Shown: positions 10,165 through 19,065 of the stretch, one piece after another
Layout: the number at the start of each line of letters is the position of its first letter
How positions within the stretch are numbered: position 1 is the stretch's first letter
NCBI GenBank assembly: GCA_025370845.1
Contig: JAMXFF010000002.1
Coordinates: 24,242-88,241, forward strand
Direction of reading: 5' to 3'
Length of the DNA: 64,000 nt
Source: Laspinema palackyanum D2a
GTDB taxonomy: Bacteria; Cyanobacteriota; Cyanobacteriia; Cyanobacteriales; Laspinemataceae
Notes under the pieces: generated by a model
Database searches by the model: none
Told to the model about the DNA's origin: nothing
What the model saw: only the letters and a program-made list of their open reading frames with translations
Position numbers and translations under genes: made by a program

Positions 10165-10390
10165 CTCACAATAGAGTTGGGCCGAATCAGGAACGAGTGG
10201 GGAGTTTACGCTCCAATCGGATGGCCTATTTTGGTCTAATCTTGATGAGTTCATTGGTTCTAGCAACGGGGTCCCTCTTCGCTTTTTCTTGAGTCTTTTC
10301 ATGTGGGCAATCTGCAATCTTTTATTTATTAAGAATTAAAGACAAGCAAAAAATTGTTAATATGAAATATATTATAGGCAGTATCTAAGA

Positions 10391-10582
10391 TTAGTTTGGA
10401 TTGTTAAAGCAATCCGAACCATAAAGTAATTGCCTAGAACCATCAGGTTTATATTGAACACAATAACCATCTCTGGCTCTCCACCAATCAATTGCTAAAG
10501 CAATCACGACTATTAAAACTAAAGTGATGGGTACAGTAATCATTAATAATTTTCTGACCTTCAACCAATTAACTTGTTGCAT
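10391..10582 (-). CDS. Small single-pass membrane protein
   Basis: 63 aa from the ATG at 10582 (an upstream in-frame start would add 19 residues inside the preceding gene). One clear transmembrane helix (LMITVPITLVLIVVIALAID, about residues 12-31) is followed by a short soluble tail ending in DCFNNPN with two cysteines. The ATG overlaps the end of the 213-aa gene, so the two are probably co-translated. Function unknown. Confidence 0.6.
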   Translation of the reverse strand: MQQVNWLKVRKLLMITVPITLVLIVVIALAIDWWRARDGYCVQYKPDGSRQLLYGSDCFNNPN

Positions 10583-11210
10583 AAGGATGAGATTTAGTGA
10601 CCGTATCAAGATTAGTAGCCAGTCGATAAAATTTATCACCAGCTTCTATTAATTCAAATTCAGTAGTCAACTCAGCCCAAACTGTAGGATTCAATCCCCC
10701 CTCATAATTATGAACAAATTGACTTTCTTGATGACAACGTTGTTTCAAAATATCCAAATCACTCGGTAACCAGAAATCTTTCATACAACGTTGTGTAGCT
10801 TCGGAAGCAGGAGTTTGGAGAAGTTGTTGCATCGGGTCATTAATCCAAAGTTGTCGGTCAGTCATCATCTCCACCAAAGCCATAGGTCTTTCAGATTCGA
10901 CCATCCGATTAAGAATTTGAATCAATGTTTTGTTTAAACAAATGTCCCCATTAAATATCCAATTTTCATCTCGGGTAACTGGTTTAGATTCAGGTTGTTC
11001 TTCAGCTAAACTTACGGGAACTCGAAAAACACGAAAACCTTGGCTGACCGGGCATTTGATGAAGGCTTCTTTGGAACGAAGTCTTACAGCCCAAGTGGCG
11101 ATCGCTGCTGGTTGTTTCAATAAGTTCCTGGCTACTTCTACTGAATCACATAATAAAGTTAATCCTTGTTCGTTTAATATCACATCGCAATCATTTGGGA
11201 AGTTGTTCAT
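10569..11210 (-). CDS. Unknown 213-aa protein, possible PAS-like fold
   Basis: No firm family. Residues about 105-200 (RPMALVEMMTDRQLWINDPM, then a helix, then aromatic strands ending in DKFYRLATNLD) have the order and spacing of a divergent PAS-type sensor. The N-terminus overlaps the end of the 179-aa regulator gene by 20 bp, and its own end overlaps the small membrane protein, so this is a three-gene operon. A sensor that feeds the regulator upstream is a reasonable guess, not shown. Confidence 0.65.
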   Translation of the reverse strand: MNNFPNDCDVILNEQGLTLLCDSVEVARNLLKQPAAIATWAVRLRSKEAFIKCPVSQGFRVFRVPVSLAEEQPESKPVTRDENWIFNGDICLNKTLIQILNRMVESERPMALVEMMTDRQLWINDPMQQLLQTPASEATQRCMKDFWLPSDLDILKQRCHQESQFVHNYEGGLNPTVWAELTTEFELIEAGDKFYRLATNLDTVTKSHPYATS

Positions 11211-11730
11211 AATCTTTAACTTGTTGATAACCGTTAAGCAATTTAGCTAAATCTTCATAATTCATATCCAAAGCCGAAGCAAGTTGAATAATCTCGCCTT
11301 GGGTAGGGGGACGGTCACCTTGAATTAATTGCTGTAAATCATCAAGAGGAATCAGAGAATTGTCGGATAATTCGGACAAATCCAGCCCACTGAGTAAATC
11401 TGGGAGTGTTGGTGAATCGTAGTCTAGCCGATTTTTAGCCAAATTCAGAGCTTTAGAGGCAATGAGGACTAGGACCTTGGGACTGAACTGGGGAAGACTA
11501 CGGAGGATTTCACCATATTCTATTTTTTTTTGAGGGACTGTCGGCAATTGTAACTCTTGTCTGCCCAGGCGTTCGATTATTTCACTAATGGATAGACTCA
11601 GACGTTTACCCAAAGCTTTAAGGCCCTTATATCCTGTTGGAGTTAAGGATGCGTTCAGTCTGGCTGTTTTCGGTTCATCCCAAATACTGCCCTCATCCTT
11701 CATTGATTTTTTGCCTTTGCGCCTCGACAT
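11191..11730 (-). CDS. Putative DNA-binding regulator (N-terminal RHH/HTH-like, C-terminal XRE-like)
   Basis: 179 aa. A basic start (MSRRKGKKSM) precedes ARLNASLTPTGYKGLKALGK and RLSLSISEIIERLGR, which looks like a ribbon-helix-helix or MerR-like DNA-binding segment often seen in cyanobacterial plasmid proteins. The C-terminus (LIQGDRPPTQGEIIQLASAL then LDMNYEDLAKLLNG) resembles an XRE-type helix-turn-helix. First gene of the three-gene minus-strand operon. The divergent upstream region carries two copies of a roughly 30-bp direct repeat, candidate binding sites for this protein. Confidence 0.6.
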   Translation of the reverse strand: MSRRKGKKSMKDEGSIWDEPKTARLNASLTPTGYKGLKALGKRLSLSISEIIERLGRQELQLPTVPQKKIEYGEILRSLPQFSPKVLVLIASKALNLAKNRLDYDSPTLPDLLSGLDLSELSDNSLIPLDDLQQLIQGDRPPTQGEIIQLASALDMNYEDLAKLLNGYQQVKDYEQLPK

Positions 11731-11820
11731 AATTGCCTCTGAATCCTTTCTACGTCTTTATCCTATCCTTTTTTCCTCCTTACTTCTTTTAGCTCTTATG
11801 TAAAGATTTTTTTCGGGAAT

Positions 11821-11892
11821 AGACAAAAAAGAGGAGAGGTGCTAAGGTAATACATAAGACTAAGACAAAAAAGACCAGGCGTAATACATAAA
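11821..11892. repeat. Two direct repeats (AGACAAAAAAGA ... GTAATACATAA)
   Basis: Copy 1 at 11821-11857 and copy 2 at 11863-11892 share AGACAAAAAAGA at one end and GGTAATACATAA or CGTAATACATAA at the other, with a shorter middle in copy 2. They sit between the divergent regulator operon and the structured RNA and are candidate operators for one or both. Confidence 0.6.
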
Positions 11893-12280
11893 AGCTGGAG
11901 AGGAAAGGTCAATAACCCGTCAGCAAGTCTTTGACTCTGCTGAGGGCTTGAAAAACAGCCCACGTTGACCAGCCTGAGTGTCTAGCACACTACGTTAGCG
12001 GCAAGCGTTAAAGTTCCTACCCTAGAATGCGTGCCAGTTCTAGGCTCTAGAAGTTGGTAGTTAAACCGGGAGCCTCGGGTGAGTAGCCGTGCTACCAGCA
12101 AAGTACCGACCGTTAACATTGGCGAGGCAAACGTTTACCCCAGAAATGGGAGTTGGGGACAACCTTATCCCCTCATGAGGGGCAACCATACCCCTCCACC
12201 AACATTATTCGAGGAAAATGGTTTATATGCTGTCTGTTTTCCTCTCACCGTTATAAATAACGGGAGTCCCCAACAGCTAA
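11890..12280 (+). ncRNA. Large structured RNA element (unclassified), about 390 nt
   Basis: The stretch is packed with compatible, non-crossing inverted repeats: GGTCAA/TTGACC (11908/11966) enclosing CAGCA/TGCTG and GGGCT/AGCCC; AGTGT/ACACT (11978/11988); CTACC/GGTAG (12018/12057) around CCTAGAA/TTCTAGG; GTAGC/GCTAC (12084/12092); then a 9-bp long-range stem GTTGGGGAC/GTCCCCAAC (12153/12267) around CCCCTCATGAGGGG (12170), GAGGAAAA/TTTTCCTC (12212/12238) and CCGTTA/TAACGG (12249/12259). No known class is recognised (not RNase P, tmRNA, SRP, 6S or a group II intron domain V). The strand is assumed from the downstream plus-strand gene 15 nt away, so it may be a 5' leader or a separate RNA. Confidence 0.6.
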
Positions 12281-12294
12281 TTAACTAATTGACG

Positions 12295-12873
12295 ATGGAG
12301 CCACCAGAAAAAGCCAAAGCAATATCTGTATATGAGTTCTGCCGGAAATGGATGCCGGTACTATACAAAAAAAAGCTGTATCAACCTAGTTGTGGCCTAA
12401 AATACCCAGGGGATATAGGTTTTGTTCAACAAGCGGCTGTGTTTTTAGCTGAACTCCTACCAGAAACCGGGTCAGTATCTTCATATAAAAATTATTTGAG
12501 TGGAAGACAAGAAGATACACCGACCCAAAAAATGTTGGAAGTATTATTAGGACAATTGGACTATATGTGGTCCAGCACAAATAGAATCAACTTGATAAGC
12601 CCCTTGTCAGATTCATTAGAAATGTTCTGCAAAAAATGGAGTAAAATATGGTGGCTAAAACCAAGTTACTCTAAAAGTGATATGGCAAGATTCATTTCAT
12701 GGATATTGGCAATGTCACCTAAAGATTGTTTGAATTTGATAGATAGCTATAATTTCCGAAACGCTACTAGAATCAGACTTTTGCTCTTTTATCTGGCTGC
12801 TCTTGAAGAATCTTGGCACTTGTATTTATATCATTTACATCTCTCCACAAACACTTTTCGTAAAAGAGCTTAA
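12295..12873 (+). CDS. Unknown 192-aa protein downstream of structured RNA
   Basis: 192 aa from the ATG at 12295 (an in-frame TTG lies 6 nt earlier). Mostly helical, rich in Trp, Tyr and Lys, no transmembrane segment and no family I recognise. Its start lies only about 15 nt beyond the structured RNA region, and its end is followed by a strong hairpin terminator, so RNA plus gene form one transcription unit. An RNA-binding role would fit this context but is only inference. Confidence 0.7.
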   Translation: MEPPEKAKAISVYEFCRKWMPVLYKKKLYQPSCGLKYPGDIGFVQQAAVFLAELLPETGSVSSYKNYLSGRQEDTPTQKMLEVLLGQLDYMWSSTNRINLISPLSDSLEMFCKKWSKIWWLKPSYSKSDMARFISWILAMSPKDCLNLIDSYNFRNATRIRLLLFYLAALEESWHLYLYHLHLSTNTFRKRA

Positions 12874-12903
12874 ATTAAAGAGCTTAAATTTTCAACTCCT
12901 TTT

Positions 12904-12931
12904 ATGGCTCCTCTCATGGAGCCATTTTTTT
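12904..12931 (+). terminator. Rho-independent terminator after the 192-aa gene
   Basis: Perfect 8-bp stem ATGGCTCC / GGAGCCAT (12904-12911 and 12918-12925) with loop TCTCAT, followed by a run of Ts. Confidence 0.9.
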
Positions 12932-13273
12932 ATCCATTTTTTCTATCCCTTTTCTCCAATAAATTTTTGACCTATATAATTTCCTTGGTCATTTTTCTAA
13001 TTTTTACCTTATCCTAGACTTGTTTTTTCCCTGCTACAGCATTTATTTCTTTAATTATCACTGATTTTTAACCAAACTTGTTTACCTTTTTATGACTTGT
13101 TTATAACATTGACACAGTTAGACATCATATTTACTCAACCTACTCCATCGCATGAGGTCACACCTATGACATAGTTTATCCTCAACTTAGTCTCATAACA
13201 CCAGTAACAACAACAAAAATATCTTGATGTTTCTAAGAAACAAAAACAAAAATCTGATGATGTTATTAGCCAA
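12932..13273 (+). promoter_or_regulatory. AT-rich leader/promoter region of the transfer-like operon
   Basis: About 340 bp without a credible gene. Very T-rich, then A-rich just before the start at 13274. TTGACC (about 12967) and TTGACA (about 13110) are possible -35 boxes, but I cannot find well-spaced -10 partners, so no exact promoter is called. The long operon that follows needs a promoter here. Confidence 0.4.
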
Positions 13274-13876
13274 ATGTATGCAATCAAAGTAGCACCCACA
13301 GAAGCCTTGACTCTTAATCAAGACAAATCAGTAATCAATACTCAACCAATTTATCCCCAAACATCAACCTCGGAAACGACCTCAGAAACGACCCCGGGAA
13401 CAACACAGGTAAAAAATGAGGAAGAAAAAGAGTGGATATTATGGGGAAAAAAGATAAATCCGCAAGCATATAACTCAAATATTTTATGGGGAGTACAGGC
13501 TTGCAAAAGTAGATACAGAGCCACCTACAATTCATTGGTGGATTTCAGACGAGCGATGGGTGTACCGGCATCAGGACGAGGGGCATTCACAGCTAACCAA
13601 ATAATCAAAATGGACTGTGGATGGGTAGCTTCAAGAATGCAAAATCCCCGTATCACTAGGAGAGAATTCCTAAAACTTTGGGAGGATTATCTTTCTTTTC
13701 CACCAGAAGGCAGATTAATTGAATATTTTCAAGATGTCTACAGAGTCTCATTTCCTGAATATCTGGTCGAAACTCAAAATTCGGATTTCCTGGAATCTCT
13801 ACCAGTTTCTGCTGTGCTCGTTTATTGCTCTGCTTATCTCAATCAAAAAACCTCAACTCAACAATCAGGAGATTAA
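13274..13876 (+). CDS. Unknown 200-aa protein, first gene of transfer-like operon
   Basis: Not recognised. The first 55 residues are Thr/Ser/Pro-rich and probably disordered. The rest is a folded region with KINPQAYNSNILWGVQACKS and a conserved-looking NPRITRREFLKLWEDYLSFP. No membrane segment. The next gene begins 6 bp downstream, so it heads the same operon as the ATPase and peptidase genes. A cytosolic accessory or DNA-binding role is possible but unsupported. Confidence 0.65.
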   Translation: MYAIKVAPTEALTLNQDKSVINTQPIYPQTSTSETTSETTPGTTQVKNEEEKEWILWGKKINPQAYNSNILWGVQACKSRYRATYNSLVDFRRAMGVPASGRGAFTANQIIKMDCGWVASRMQNPRITRREFLKLWEDYLSFPPEGRLIEYFQDVYRVSFPEYLVETQNSDFLESLPVSAVLVYCSAYLNQKTSTQQSGD

Positions 13877-13882
13877 TCAATC

Positions 13883-14656
13883 ATGGATAAAGTAATCTTG
13901 CTCTCAGAATTAGCCGAATCAGTTAAGGTGATTGAAGGTGACCTCATTGAATTTTTCACAATCTTAGGCTTCTCTCTTTCCAAAAATAAAGGCAAAACTA
14001 CGGTAACCGGCAATCTCCAAACTGAAGAAGGTGAACTCGATGCAGTTCAGACCGCAAGACAATTTGTGGATTTGGCAGAAAAACTTAGTCAGGAAACTAA
14101 TACTAAAGTCTCAATCGTAGACTTAGCCAATCAAGTTAAATCAAATCAAGCTAAATCTACTCAAGCTAAATCTACTCATTCCTCTTTGCCCCCAGCTAAT
14201 TCTGAACCAACCGAACCAATGGACGATGAATTAAAAAGTTCTGATGATGATGTAGACCCTGAAGTAGAACCATTAGTAGAACCTGAAAAGGAGAATATTT
14301 ATAACCAAGTACAAGGAGCCAAACAATTCTCAGTCAAAAGTTCTGATTCAAAAGCCTTAGATACTTATGGCTCATTGCTTGAACATTTGGCTGCTCAAAA
14401 TGAAGCAATGGCTCCAGTCATCGCTCTGATAGCTGCTGAAGATTTAATGAAAAAAGCTCGCAACATCAATCCATTTACTGACCCTCGAACCAAAGGATTC
14501 TTTGAAGAGTTAAAAAAAAGGGAAGCGGGGCAGTTGATGGACGTATTGCAAGCCAATCCAGATGGTCAACAAGTCGAAGTCATGGAATTGGGAGAATTTA
14601 TGAGGAATCGGCTTTGTCAAAAATCAACGAATGCCTTACCAGAGAGTACCAGTTAA
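13883..14656 (+). CDS. Unknown 257-aa acidic protein with low-complexity linker
   Basis: Residues 1-75 look like a small helical domain (KVILLSELAESVKVIEGDLI...). Residues about 88-150 are a linker with repeated Q-x-K-S-x units (QAKSTQAKSTHSS) and runs of Asp/Glu. The C-terminal 100 residues are helical, with a hydrophobic patch APVIALIAAEDLMKKA. No family recognised. It lies 6 bp after the 200-aa gene, and its end overlaps the start of the next gene. Confidence 0.65.
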   Translation: MDKVILLSELAESVKVIEGDLIEFFTILGFSLSKNKGKTTVTGNLQTEEGELDAVQTARQFVDLAEKLSQETNTKVSIVDLANQVKSNQAKSTQAKSTHSSLPPANSEPTEPMDDELKSSDDDVDPEVEPLVEPEKENIYNQVQGAKQFSVKSSDSKALDTYGSLLEHLAAQNEAMAPVIALIAAEDLMKKARNINPFTDPRTKGFFEELKKREAGQLMDVLQANPDGQQVEVMELGEFMRNRLCQKSTNALPESTS

Positions 14657-14940
14657 ATTCTGAAGTGGTTGATTGGATTGAATCTTATATCCATCAATCC
14701 GTTATCCAATCAGAAGTCAAAATACAAACAAAATTAGAATTTGCTGGTTGGTGTGCGATCGCCTCTATCGGAATTAATACCTTATCCATAACAACGATGA
14801 CCACAATTGCTGTAGCTATTAAGCCAACTGAATTACCTAAGCAATTAATACAAGGTGGAATCTTAGGTCTTTGTTTAGGAGCGATCGCCTCAATCAGTTT
14901 CATCAAATACTCAATTACACAAATCAGAAAAATTCGATGA
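14614..14940 (+). CDS. Small membrane protein with two transmembrane helices
   Basis: 108 aa if read from the TTG at 14614, which overlaps the previous gene by 43 bp; a GTG at about 14665 is an alternative shorter start. Two hydrophobic helices: WCAIASIGINTLSITTMTTI and LIQGGILGLCLGAIASISFI. Contains a HIP1 site. The stop overlaps the next start (ATGA). Probably part of a membrane-spanning complex encoded by this operon; inference from context. Confidence 0.55.
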   Translation: MSKINECLTREYQLNSEVVDWIESYIHQSVIQSEVKIQTKLEFAGWCAIASIGINTLSITTMTTIAVAIKPTELPKQLIQGGILGLCLGAIASISFIKYSITQIRKIR

Positions 14941-15188
14941 AATCATTGCTGAAAACTCTCAAAAATCGTGCCAGACATCTAGCAATTGGAGTAACTTGGT
15001 CAAGTCTAGTTGGAGCTATTACAGGATGTATTGCTTATGGAACGATGGCAGTAGCATTTAGTCCAGCAATGGTAGTAGGAGGTTTAGTAGTTGGGGCTTT
15101 TGTTGTTCCTTTGATTGAATATTTGTTTCAGTCCGATACTTTGAATCCTCAATGGTACGAAGAAGCCTCCAATATTGTTCACTATTAA
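14937..15188 (+). CDS. Small membrane protein, 83 aa
   Basis: Starts at the ATG overlapping the previous stop (ATGA at 14937). A basic N-terminus (MKSLLKTLKNRARH) precedes one long or two short hydrophobic helices (IGVTWSSLVGAITGCIAYGT and AMVVGGLVVGAFVVPLIEYL). Glycine-rich helices of this kind occur in pilus and secretion channel components, but no family is recognised. Confidence 0.6.
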   Translation: MKSLLKTLKNRARHLAIGVTWSSLVGAITGCIAYGTMAVAFSPAMVVGGLVVGAFVVPLIEYLFQSDTLNPQWYEEASNIVHY

Positions 15189-15214
15189 TCCCACTCATTC
15201 AACCAGAGGTAATT

Positions 15215-16174
15215 ATGACAGTCGCCGGAATTGAAACTTATTTTGATGATTCCCTAACTCCGGAATCTAATTGGAAAAATTGGATAGTTACTGACCTAAA
15301 ACCCAGTTTCTTGAATATTTTGCTTAATAAATATGTCATGACAACATTGGCAATAGCACTATCTAGTTTGTTCTTGGGAGCAATTGCTCTTGTTCAATCT
15401 CAAGCTCAGTTAGTACCATCTCCTACTAATGTTGCTGAAATTGATGCAAGAAATTGTGATGCAACATCCATTGCTTGTCTCAATGCCATCCGTACCCAAG
15501 CTCAAAACCAACTACAAAATAAACAACTGACCGAAGCCTCGAAAATAACTCAATTCGACCTAAATCCAAACAATCCCACAGAAATGGGGTTGATGCAAAT
15601 GGTTATGAATAACGAGGCAATAGCATTCAATGCAAGAGTCCAACAAGTTCGGGGCGATCGCAATGACCCAAACTATGGTCTGCATCCAGAAACGATTCGG
15701 AATAATAGCATAACTACTGCTGTTAAAAAAATTGCTCTGGCTGCTGGTGGTGAATCTTCAACCTTAGTCTGGAAAGACTCAGGGGCTGTCAAAACTGATT
15801 CATCAGGGAAACCAATTTTAGATGAAAATGGGGAAACTCAACAAAAAGTTTTCTATGAAAAACTTTCTCCCCACATGACCCAAGTAATTGGAATTGTTCA
15901 ATTACTGGTAATCAACAGTTCGAGAAATTCCAATATTCCTCAGTCTGATTCAATAGCAGTCGCCCTTGACCTGATAAACGGACAACAAGACATTAAAAAC
16001 TCCGTTATTTCCTTACTCAGACTGCAAGGTTTAGACCAAGTAGCCAATCAACTTGAACAACAAGATATGTATGGTCGTGAGGTGGTTCCAAGTCTTACTG
16101 AACAATTGCAAGAAAATTCTCAAGAAAATTCTCAAGAAACAGACTACTACAATCCATTTCCGGGAGGATTATGA
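15215..16174 (+). CDS. Unknown membrane-anchored protein, 319 aa
   Basis: Start ATG at 15215 with AGAGGT upstream; an earlier in-frame start at 15152 would overlap the previous gene. A single transmembrane helix near residues 40-63 (YVMTTLAIALSSLFLGAIAL) is followed by a large domain, probably outside the cytoplasm, with a CDATSIACL cysteine pair. The C-terminus repeats QENSQENSQE. Single anchor plus large domain fits a VirB8/VirB10-like scaffold topology, but I see no sequence signature. The stop overlaps the ATPase gene by 4 bp. Confidence 0.65.
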   Translation: MTVAGIETYFDDSLTPESNWKNWIVTDLKPSFLNILLNKYVMTTLAIALSSLFLGAIALVQSQAQLVPSPTNVAEIDARNCDATSIACLNAIRTQAQNQLQNKQLTEASKITQFDLNPNNPTEMGLMQMVMNNEAIAFNARVQQVRGDRNDPNYGLHPETIRNNSITTAVKKIALAAGGESSTLVWKDSGAVKTDSSGKPILDENGETQQKVFYEKLSPHMTQVIGIVQLLVINSSRNSNIPQSDSIAVALDLINGQQDIKNSVISLLRLQGLDQVANQLEQQDMYGREVVPSLTEQLQENSQENSQETDYYNPFPGGL

Positions 16175-17841
16175 TGAATTTGAAATGGTTGGCAATGGCT
16201 CCGGTTAGTTTGATTATAGGCAGTTGGATGTTTGCAACGAGCTTTGAATCGACTGGGCCAGTCCCAGTTTTGACCAACGCCTACAATAATCAAACCCAGG
16301 AAGTCTCCTTTGGGGTTCCTGATACTGCACGAAGGATTTTGCAATGGGGTGGAATGGCGATCGCTCTCGGTGGAACTGCTGCTGCTACCTTCCTTTCTTT
16401 AGGTGATAAGCAAAAAATATCTGATAAGCAAAAAACATCTGATAAGCAAAAAACATCATCTTCCTCTCAATCACATCGTACTCAACCCCAAACTCAACCC
16501 CAAACTCAACCCTCTACTCGTCCCTCTACTCAACCCTTTACTCGTCCCCTTACTCGTCCCCCTGTTCATCTTCCTACTCATTCAAAAGAGGATATTGAAT
16601 TTGATGTATGGAGGTCTGGTGCTGATGTTTCTTCTGATGTTTCTGAAATTGATTTGACTGAATCAACTGATTATCTGACTGAAACATCTCATGTTTCTAA
16701 ACCCGATTACTATTCATTTGATGAAAATAACGATGATGTACCTGATGAAGTTGATGTATCTGATGAAGTTGATGAAATCTCACCCATTGTTTTATCAGGA
16801 TATGCCCCAAGCAAACCAACCAAAAAACCCTCCAAAGAACCTAATCTGCTGAAAGAAGCAGCACTTTATGGTTCAGGACTAAACCTGAACAAAATCAAAG
16901 GACATCTATTAATTCCCGCCACAACCCAGTCGGGCAAAACAAGTACACTGTGCGGAATGATTCGAGAAGTCGTTCAAGTTTGTCCTGATGTGATTTGGAA
17001 CGGAGTTGACCCAAAAGGTAGTGTGTTTTTAGGGTTGGAAAGATTATCTCATCCAGATGGGTTTCCAGTGATTGTTAGTGTTGAACTCGATAACCCTTAC
17101 CAGGGAATTATGAATACTATCACTCTCCTCAGACGAGCCATGTCTGAACAAACTAACAGGAAACGAATCAGACAAAAAGCTCGGCAAACTCGTCAACCTT
17201 ATAATCCAACCCCTTACGTCGTCATTTTAGACGAATGGCCGACATTATTGAAGGCTGCCAAAGATTGTGACCCGAAAGCCCAAAGAACAATTATCCAACT
17301 TGCTGAAAGTTTGGCTTTTGTTGGGTTAGAAGATAATATCTTTCTTTGGATTATTGCTCAATCTCCATTTGTCAAACAGTTGGGTTTTGATGTCTCAGTT
17401 TCAGCCCAACTGACAACTTTTGCAATTGGTCGAGCATTTAATCCAAAATCCATTGAACTTTGTCGCCAATCAATCAATCGGTCACTTTCCGATAAAAATC
17501 AACGACTCAAGCTCTTTCACCAACTAAATACTATGGGTGAAGCTCGTCCCTATCATCCCATATTTTTCTTTAGTTCCCGAAATCAAATGTCCTATGCTCC
17601 AGATTTATCCAACATTCAAGAACAATTGATTTTTCATCCTGATGATTCACAACCAATCAATGATTCACTAGATGATTCACCCTATAAACCACTGAATATA
17701 ACACCTGAACATCTCGAAATAATGCAACGAGCTAGTTCAACTCCAGTAGATTCACCCGGAGATTTACCAGTAGATTCCCCAATAGATTTATCTATTGAAT
17801 TTAATCAATTTATTGAAAGATTTCGGACTAATGAAGAATAA
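16171..17841 (+). CDS. FtsK/VirD4-like DNA-transfer ATPase
   Basis: 556 aa. Two N-terminal transmembrane helices (about residues 4-20 and 55-75), then a low-complexity linker (SDKQKTSDKQKTS; TQPQTQPSTRPSTQ) and an acidic stretch. The ATPase domain begins near residue 235: HLLIPATTQSGKTSTLCGMI is the Walker A loop and YVVILDEWPTLL the Walker B, with DPKGSVFLGLERL between, as in FtsK/TraD/VirD4 coupling proteins. Such ATPases pump DNA through a membrane channel. No VirB4 or relaxase is in the window, so whether this is conjugation or another DNA movement process is open. Confidence 0.75.
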   Translation: MMNLKWLAMAPVSLIIGSWMFATSFESTGPVPVLTNAYNNQTQEVSFGVPDTARRILQWGGMAIALGGTAAATFLSLGDKQKISDKQKTSDKQKTSSSSQSHRTQPQTQPQTQPSTRPSTQPFTRPLTRPPVHLPTHSKEDIEFDVWRSGADVSSDVSEIDLTESTDYLTETSHVSKPDYYSFDENNDDVPDEVDVSDEVDEISPIVLSGYAPSKPTKKPSKEPNLLKEAALYGSGLNLNKIKGHLLIPATTQSGKTSTLCGMIREVVQVCPDVIWNGVDPKGSVFLGLERLSHPDGFPVIVSVELDNPYQGIMNTITLLRRAMSEQTNRKRIRQKARQTRQPYNPTPYVVILDEWPTLLKAAKDCDPKAQRTIIQLAESLAFVGLEDNIFLWIIAQSPFVKQLGFDVSVSAQLTTFAIGRAFNPKSIELCRQSINRSLSDKNQRLKLFHQLNTMGEARPYHPIFFFSSRNQMSYAPDLSNIQEQLIFHPDDSQPINDSLDDSPYKPLNITPEHLEIMQRASSTPVDSPGDLPVDSPIDLSIEFNQFIERFRTNEE

Positions 17842-17963
17842 ATAATGAAGACAATGAAAACTCAACAATTTATTCAATTTAGTAGACCTCCTCCTATCAG
17901 ACAATTCTGAGTATCCTTCTCATATAATCTATCCTTCTCATAATCATCTACAGGGAGAAAGTC

Positions 17964-18539
17964 ATGAATTCTTATCCAGAAGCAGAATCACAAGGTTTAC
18001 AAGATGCTCAAAATCAATTGAAAAAAGCTAGAAAAATAACTGAAGATGCTCTTGAAGCTCTTGACCGTGCAGGTCATAGTGCCTCATCCCGTTTGAAAGG
18101 TGCACCTGATGCTATGACAAATGGTGCTACTCAAGCCGTACAAACTATTACTGATACGGTAGGAACTACTCTAAAATACTCAAATCCTAAACACCCTTTC
18201 AAAACTATTGGGTATTGGGCAATGGGTATTGGTCTCTATGTTATTGCACTTGCTGTTTTCAATGCTTGTCAAGGTGTTGTTTCAGGAGTGGCTAGTGATA
18301 AACCTTTACCACATAATGCCCCAGCATCTGCCAAAGCATCTAATGCAACAGTACGAGGACTCAAATTGGTTACTAACTTAGGTAGTCCTTTGGTTGAAGA
18401 ATTTGATGGGGCTTACCGAACCCAGCTTGTTAATCAATCTCAACAACAATTTGCTGGTCAAAATGCTCAACCAATTCCTTTAGACCGTAGTCGTAACATC
18501 GTTGTTCAAACCAATTTACAACGCTATCAAGGTCAATAA
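17964..18539 (+). CDS. Unknown membrane protein, 191 aa
   Basis: N-terminal 75 residues are an amphipathic helical segment (QDAQNQLKKARKITEDALEA) rich in Ala and Asp. A single transmembrane helix near residues 84-105 (GYWAMGIGLYVIALAVFNAC) follows, then a polar tail. No family recognised. SD GGGAGAAAG precedes the ATG. Sits between the ATPase and the small secreted/peptidase genes of the same operon. Confidence 0.65.
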   Translation: MNSYPEAESQGLQDAQNQLKKARKITEDALEALDRAGHSASSRLKGAPDAMTNGATQAVQTITDTVGTTLKYSNPKHPFKTIGYWAMGIGLYVIALAVFNACQGVVSGVASDKPLPHNAPASAKASNATVRGLKLVTNLGSPLVEEFDGAYRTQLVNQSQQQFAGQNAQPIPLDRSRNIVVQTNLQRYQGQ

Positions 18540-18606
18540 TTCTAACTACAACAAGCGACGGTTATCTCAAATTGTTCGCTTGTTGTTCCTTCTAGGAGAA
18601 ATTATC

Positions 18607-19065
18607 ATGAACTCAAATCCAATTCAAAACTTAACTGATAAAAATGGCAATCCTTTGAAAGGTGCAGCTTTACAAGCTAGACTGACTGCCCTTCAAAAAA
18701 AAGAAATCGAAATCAAAGCTCGTGAATATTTACAAACAAATCCCATTTCTTGTTGGAATGAAATAGATACAGAAGATAAAATTCAAATTCTCGTATCTCT
18801 CAATAATTTAATTGAGGATTCTTCGCCTTCAGATATTAACATTCAAACTATTGATCAGCAAACTCAAATAAAATGGGCAGAACTTCCAATTTTTCAATTA
18901 ATTAAAGCATCAGGATATTTATTAGCCATCGCCGGAGGAACCATTTTATTATTTCTGACAATCAAAGGAGGTGAAATATCAGATGTTAAAGAGGCAGGAA
19001 CAACATTGGGCGCAGGAATCGCTCTTATCAAATTTTGTTACGACCAAGAAGATACAGAAAAATGA
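18607..19065 (+). CDS. Unknown 152-aa membrane protein
   Basis: Start ATG at 18607 after AGGAGA; the longer frame from 18502 overlaps the previous gene and lacks a ribosome site. The soluble N-terminal 90 residues include GNPLKGAALQARLTALQKKE. Two hydrophobic stretches follow: LIKASGYLLAIAGGTILLFL and GTTLGAGIALIKFCYD. The stop overlaps the next ATG. Function unknown, part of the envelope-located operon. Confidence 0.6.
   Translation: MNSNPIQNLTDKNGNPLKGAALQARLTALQKKEIEIKAREYLQTNPISCWNEIDTEDKIQILVSLNNLIEDSSPSDINIQTIDQQTQIKWAELPIFQLIKASGYLLAIAGGTILLFLTIKGGEISDVKEAGTTLGAGIALIKFCYDQEDTEK

Noticed and set aside
11890..12280. Group II intron or RNase P RNA
   Set aside because: No GUGYG start or domain V hairpin, and no RNase P P4 signature beyond a chance GAGGAAAG.
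12079..12288. Open frame of 69 codons on plus (GTG start) inside the structured RNA region
   Set aside because: The sequence is fully used by inverted repeats, the codon pattern follows the stems, and there is no ribosome site. More likely an RNA than a protein, though not disproved.
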